Positions 61,404 to 64,000 of a stretch of 64,000 nucleotides of DNA are shown one piece after another (position 1 is the first letter of the stretch; each line of letters starts with the position of its first letter). The stretch comes from Candidatus Omnitrophota bacterium (GTDB taxonomy: Bacteria; Omnitrophota; Gorgyraeia; Tantalellales; Tantalellaceae). The notes under the pieces were generated by a model that worked only from the letters and a program-made list of their open reading frames with translations, was not told the origin of the DNA and did no database searches. The position numbers and the translations under genes are program-made. The stretch covers positions 47,674-111,673 of the forward strand of contig WJMH01000017.1 of the NCBI GenBank assembly GCA_014728045.1, given 5' to 3'.

Positions 61404-61408
61404 TCCGT

Positions 61409-61450
61409 GATCCGTGCGAGGCGCTACGCGCCCCGCGCGGGTTGCGGATC
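61409..61450 (+). other. GC-rich hairpin after the giant B stop codon
   Basis: GATCCG (61409-61414) pairs with CGGATC (61445-61450), and inside it GGCGC (61420-61424) pairs with GCGCC (61428-61432) around TAC. There is no T-run, so it is not a standard intrinsic terminator. It could protect the 3' end of the mRNA or be a remnant. Confidence 0.45.
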
Positions 61451-61534
61451 GGGAGGCTTTAAGGCTTATGGAGGTAGGCCGCAGGAGGTGCGGGGAGAAG
61501 GAAATATCCTGCATCGCCACAAACAAATTAGGAT

Positions 61535-61547
61535 ATAAAATAGCCAG
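61535..61547 (+). repeat. Promoter-upstream motif ATAAAATAGCCAG, copy 2
   Basis: Identical to 22550-22562, and likewise placed about ten bases upstream of a -35 box (61559). This supports a common activator site or UP-like element for giants B and C. Confidence 0.6.
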
Positions 61548-61558
61548 TTAATAGGTAG

Positions 61559-61587
61559 TTGACATAGGAAGGAGACCATGCTATACT
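61559..61587 (+). promoter_or_regulatory. Promoter P1 of giant C
   Basis: TTGACA (61559-61564), 17-base spacer, TATACT (61582-61587) preceded by TGC: a near-perfect sigma70-type promoter with an extended -10. A leader motif AAAAAAGCCAG follows at 61607-61617. Confidence 0.8.
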
Positions 61588-61728
61588 GTTACTAAGGTTG
61601 AGAAATAAAAAAGCCAGTTTAACAGATTTCTATAGGTTGGGTTAAGAGTTTCAAGATGCGAGTTAGGGTTAAGGAAAGCAACTAAGTGAAAGGATACGCT
61701 GTACTGGTTAGAGGACAAAAAAGGTAGA

Positions 61729-61758
61729 ACATTTTAGTTGAACGGAGAACTAAAATGT
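61729..61758. promoter_or_regulatory. Perfect inverted repeat (operator candidate) over promoter P2
   Basis: ACATTTTAGTT (61729-61739) and AACTAAAATGT (61748-61758) are exact reverse complements, with an eight-base centre. The repeat covers the -35 box and most of the spacer of P2, the expected place for a repressor operator. Confidence 0.6.
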
Positions 61759-61766
61759 GCTATCAT
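61738..61766 (+). promoter_or_regulatory. Promoter P2 of giant C
   Basis: TTGAAC (61738-61743), 17-base spacer, TATCAT (61761-61766) with TGC in front (extended -10). The -10 region ATGTGCTATCATTT is nearly identical to the giant B promoter. An AAAAAGCCAG leader motif follows at 61784-61793, and the ATG of giant C lies 57 bases after the -10 box. Confidence 0.7.
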
Positions 61767-61808
61767 TTATCTATTAAACGAAAAAAAAGCCAGAAAGGCG
61801 TATAACAG

Positions 61809-61896
61809 CGAGGTAAACAAAATATGAAAGCTTGGCATAATAAAGGATCGGACAGCACAGTCTTACCTAATACAGCCGCCTCCGGCGGCGAGGTAA
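61809..61896 (+). promoter_or_regulatory. Ribosome binding site and possible translational switch of giant C
   Basis: GAGGT (61810-61814) precedes ATG 61824 by nine bases and decides the start. The string GCGAGGTAA recurs at 61888-61896. TTACCT (61863-61868) between them can pair with either copy. With the downstream copy it encloses a strong GCCGCC/GGCGGC stem (61875-61880 with 61884-61889). Alternative pairing could hide or free the ribosome binding site. Confidence 0.4.
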
Positions 61897-64000
61897 TGCC
61901 TGGGATATCGACTTTCAAGTCCAGGCACATGCGATTCATAAAAACAGTTGCACTGATCGTCATAGGGCTGTTCCTTCATCAGCAGGTAGTTTGGGCCACG
62001 GGCGGGGAAGCCGTCTGGTCCACTGCATTAAAGGGAACTAAACATGATTATGATTATGACGGTTACAATACCGGCCGTGATTTTGACATACCCAATGACG
62101 TCGCTCAGAAACAAAAGGCCCATCTTAACGGCGGTGACGAGGTCGTTATTCAGATACAGGACGCTCACGCGTCCCTTTCAGCACAGTATTCCATCATAAA
62201 GCTGCTTGATTCACTTGCAGCGAACTATGAGCTTAATTTCGTCGCTCTTGAAGGAGCGAAAGGGCTTTTGGATACTTCGGTTCTCAAGACCTTCCCGGAT
62301 GAGAAGATACGCGAACACACGGCTGACTTTTTGATGCGTGAAGGACGCATGAGCGCGGGTGAATTCTTCGCGGTCACTCGCGATAAGGATATCTGCCTGT
62401 ACGGTGTCGAGGACGAAGAAATGTACAGGAAGAACGTCGAGAGTTTCTGCGGCGTGGCTGATAAACGCGCCGAGCTTGTCAGTATGGTGATCTCTTACCA
62501 GAAGAATCTCACGCAGCTCGAAGAAAAAGTATATTCTGACAGGCTCAGGGAATTCATTGACAAAAGCCGCGATCACAGGGACGGAAAGATCAGTTTCACC
62601 GAATACTGGGAACAGGTCAGCGACATGGCGGCCAGTCTCGACATCGATAGCTCCCGTTACGATGAGCTCAATAAACTGCTTAACACCGTGAAACTGGAGA
62701 AGGCGATAGATTTCGTCAAGGCCAATCAGGAGAGGCGCGCTCTTATTGATAAGCTCAGCGGCCTGATGGAAAAAGCGGAACTGGAGACGCTGGTCCTCAA
62801 GTCGGTCGATTTCAAGAACAACAAGATCTCCCAGGGCGGTTTCCACAGCTATCTGGCCAATCTCGCCGAAAAACACCATATAGGAACAAAAGGCTATGAG
62901 AACCTTATAGCTTTCACTAAATACGTTTCACTTTACGAGACCATAGATATTTTCAGGATGTATCACCAGATAGAGGCTTTCGAGGAAAGCCTTCTGGATA
63001 AGATCTACCGCAATGATGATGAGAAGCGTCTTTATAGAACGGTTAAGATGGCAAGGCTCCTCAGGAAGCTTTACAGCATGGAGTTGACCAACGGTGACGC
63101 CGAGTACATAAACGCCAACCGTAAGGATTACACGCCGGCCGGTTTCGCAGGGTGTCTCAGGGACCTCTGCCGTAAATACAGGGTCACCTTAGGTGATTGT
63201 GATATCTCCCGTATACTTTCGGGTTTCGATCAGGCCCTGGAGTTCTACCGCATAGCAGAAAGCAGGAACCAGGCCATGCTCGCCAACACCGTCCGTTACA
63301 TGAGCTCCGAAGGGGCCAAGGTGGCGGCGCTGGTGACAGGAGGATACCACACCAAGGGGCTTACCAAACTTATGGAGGACGAGGAACTTTCCTACCTTGT
63401 CATAGTTCCCAAATTCGAGAAGGATAAAGAACGTCCGTATGTGGCGATACTCACCGGAAAGAAAAAGCCCTATCAGGAGCTTCTCGATTCCGGGAAATAT
63501 CAGCTCGCGGTCGAGGCCTATTTCTATTCCACCGACGGCGATATCAACAACATGAAGACCGCCATATATCACGCTCTGGGTGAGACCGTGCTGGAGGGTA
63601 AGGATCTTGAAGGAATTAAAGGGATATGGAGACAGGCCTACAGGTCAAAGTACGATTCACTGACCCCGCGGCAGATAAAGAACATGCCCTTTGATCCCGT
63701 TTCTCCGGAGGAGTTCGACGAATTCATAGAAGATATACAGGTCGTGTCCAAAGGCGGGGATAAGGTCGTGATAGGTATGGGGCTTGAACAGGCCCATATT
63801 ACTCTCAGCAGGGAAGGGGGCCTAACACGTATCCGTGACGCTTCCGGTGCTGAAAGGCAGCATTACAGAAGAAGGATGAGCACGAAGGTGAGAATGGACA
63901 GGCCGGGTACTCGTATCCTGGACGAGGAGAAAAGGGAGAGTATCAACGAAAGCCTTTCCTCCGATGAACTTGCCAAAGAGATCGCCGATCAGCTGGGTGT
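61824..64000 (+). CDS. Giant C: N-terminal part of a third giant paralogue (truncated by window edge)
   Basis: The frame is open from ATG 61824 to the right edge (725 codons plus two bases). The start has a good Shine-Dalgarno sequence nine bases upstream. A second in-frame ATG (61929) directly precedes the signal peptide M-R-F-I-K-T-V-A-L-I. The signal ends F-L-H-Q-Q-V-V-W-A, with a cut near 61997. From about 62090 on it aligns with the N-terminal module of giant B: Q-I-Q-D-A-H (histidine 62166), A-L-E-G (glutamate 62250), F-L-M-R-E-G-R-M-S-A-G-E-F-F, L-Y-G-V-E-D, and G-G-Y-H-T-K-G-L-T (histidine 63348). These histidines and the glutamate are the ones kept in giant B, consistent with a TraB/ChaN/EreA-like hydrolase. 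The gene probably continues far beyond the window, by analogy. Product role unknown. Confidence 0.88.
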   Translation, partial: MKAWHNKGSDSTVLPNTAASGGEVMPGISTFKSRHMRFIKTVALIVIGLFLHQQVVWATGGEAVWSTALKGTKHDYDYDGYNTGRDFDIPNDVAQKQKAHLNGGDEVVIQIQDAHASLSAQYSIIKLLDSLAANYELNFVALEGAKGLLDTSVLKTFPDEKIREHTADFLMREGRMSAGEFFAVTRDKDICLYGVEDEEMYRKNVESFCGVADKRAELVSMVISYQKNLTQLEEKVYSDRLREFIDKSRDHRDGKISFTEYWEQVSDMAASLDIDSSRYDELNKLLNTVKLEKAIDFVKANQERRALIDKLSGLMEKAELETLVLKSVDFKNNKISQGGFHSYLANLAEKHHIGTKGYENLIAFTKYVSLYETIDIFRMYHQIEAFEESLLDKIYRNDDEKRLYRTVKMARLLRKLYSMELTNGDAEYINANRKDYTPAGFAGCLRDLCRKYRVTLGDCDISRILSGFDQALEFYRIAESRNQAMLANTVRYMSSEGAKVAALVTGGYHTKGLTKLMEDEELSYLVIVPKFEKDKERPYVAILTGKKKPYQELLDSGKYQLAVEAYFYSTDGDINNMKTAIYHALGETVLEGKDLEGIKGIWRQAYRSKYDSLTPRQIKNMPFDPVSPEEFDEFIEDIQVVSKGGDKVVIGMGLEQAHITLSREGGLTRIRDASGAERQHYRRRMSTKVRMDRPGTRILDEEKRESINESLSSDELAKEIADQLG

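Larger units (their letters stand above)
61404..61823. other. Intergenic region between giants B and C
   Basis: It contains a GC-rich hairpin just after the stop codon, the 13-base promoter-upstream repeat, two promoter-like elements about 180 bases apart, two AAAAAGCCAG leader motifs, an 11-base perfect inverted repeat over the second promoter, and a ribosome binding site for giant C. No U-tract terminator is visible. No small gene is supported. Confidence 0.7.

Noticed and set aside
61409..61450. Intrinsic terminator after giant B
   Set aside because: The hairpin is strong but no T-run follows, so I list it only as a hairpin.

Overview
The window holds almost nothing except three enormous open reading frames in tandem on the + strand. 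Giant A (1-22125) is open through the left edge and gives at least 7,374 codons. Giant B (22632-61403) is complete at up to 12,923 codons, roughly 1.4-1.5 MDa. Giant C (61824 to the right edge) is cut off after 725 codons. They are separated by only 506 and 420 bases. I see no tRNA, rRNA, CRISPR array, transposase or ordinary-sized gene. Giant modular genes of this kind, with envelope and metabolic domains plus HEAT repeats, are known from Omnitrophota (Candidatus Omnitrophica) and related PVC-type lineages. That is my best guess for the source. It is an inference from architecture, not from a marker gene.

Giant A, left to right: calcium-loop motifs and a ~70-residue tandem repeat array; several membrane segments; a processive GT2 glycosyltransferase with DxD-, GTGN-, ED- and QxxRW-type motifs and a polytopic membrane domain; a beta-sandwich; a GH5/clan-A-like glycoside hydrolase followed by a decayed copy of itself; an HExxH motif; an internal lipobox; a YD/RHS-like beta region; an internal signal peptide; a PEP-synthase-like swivel domain and ATP-grasp domain in reversed order; an HPr-like domain; and a C-terminal module shared with giant B.

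Giant B: a signal peptide and an N-terminal module shared with giant C (distant TraB/ChaN/EreA-like); HEAT repeats around an NAD-dependent epimerase; a ~1,900-residue HEAT solenoid; a second swivel plus ATP-grasp pair; a 2-phosphoglycerate-kinase-like P-loop domain; an apparently circularly permuted cofactor-independent phosphoglycerate mutase with its metal and serine residues intact; a dead second 2PGK-like copy; an internal lipobox and lytic-transglycosylase-like domain; a JAB-like domain; a degenerate [membrane - HIT-like - radical SAM - HD] cassette; a 2H phosphoesterase; sugar-binding- and kinase-like regions; a GlmU-like nucleotidyltransferase with a left-handed beta-helix; a DUF89 phosphatase; an intact copy of the [membrane - HIT-like - radical SAM - HD-GYP] cassette; and the C-terminal module.

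Three themes tie the locus together. First, the giants share end modules (N-terminal in B and C, C-terminal in A and B) around different interiors. Second, enzyme domains often come in pairs, one with intact catalytic motifs and one decayed. Third, internal signal peptides and lipoboxes sit at domain boundaries, as if secreted proteins had been fused into a polyprotein. Glycolytic three-carbon/PEP phosphotransfer domains (2PGK, PGM, PEP-synthase pieces, HPr) occur beside envelope polysaccharide and murein domains. The intergenic regions carry related promoter modules with extended -10 boxes and a repeated AAAAAGCCAG-type leader motif.
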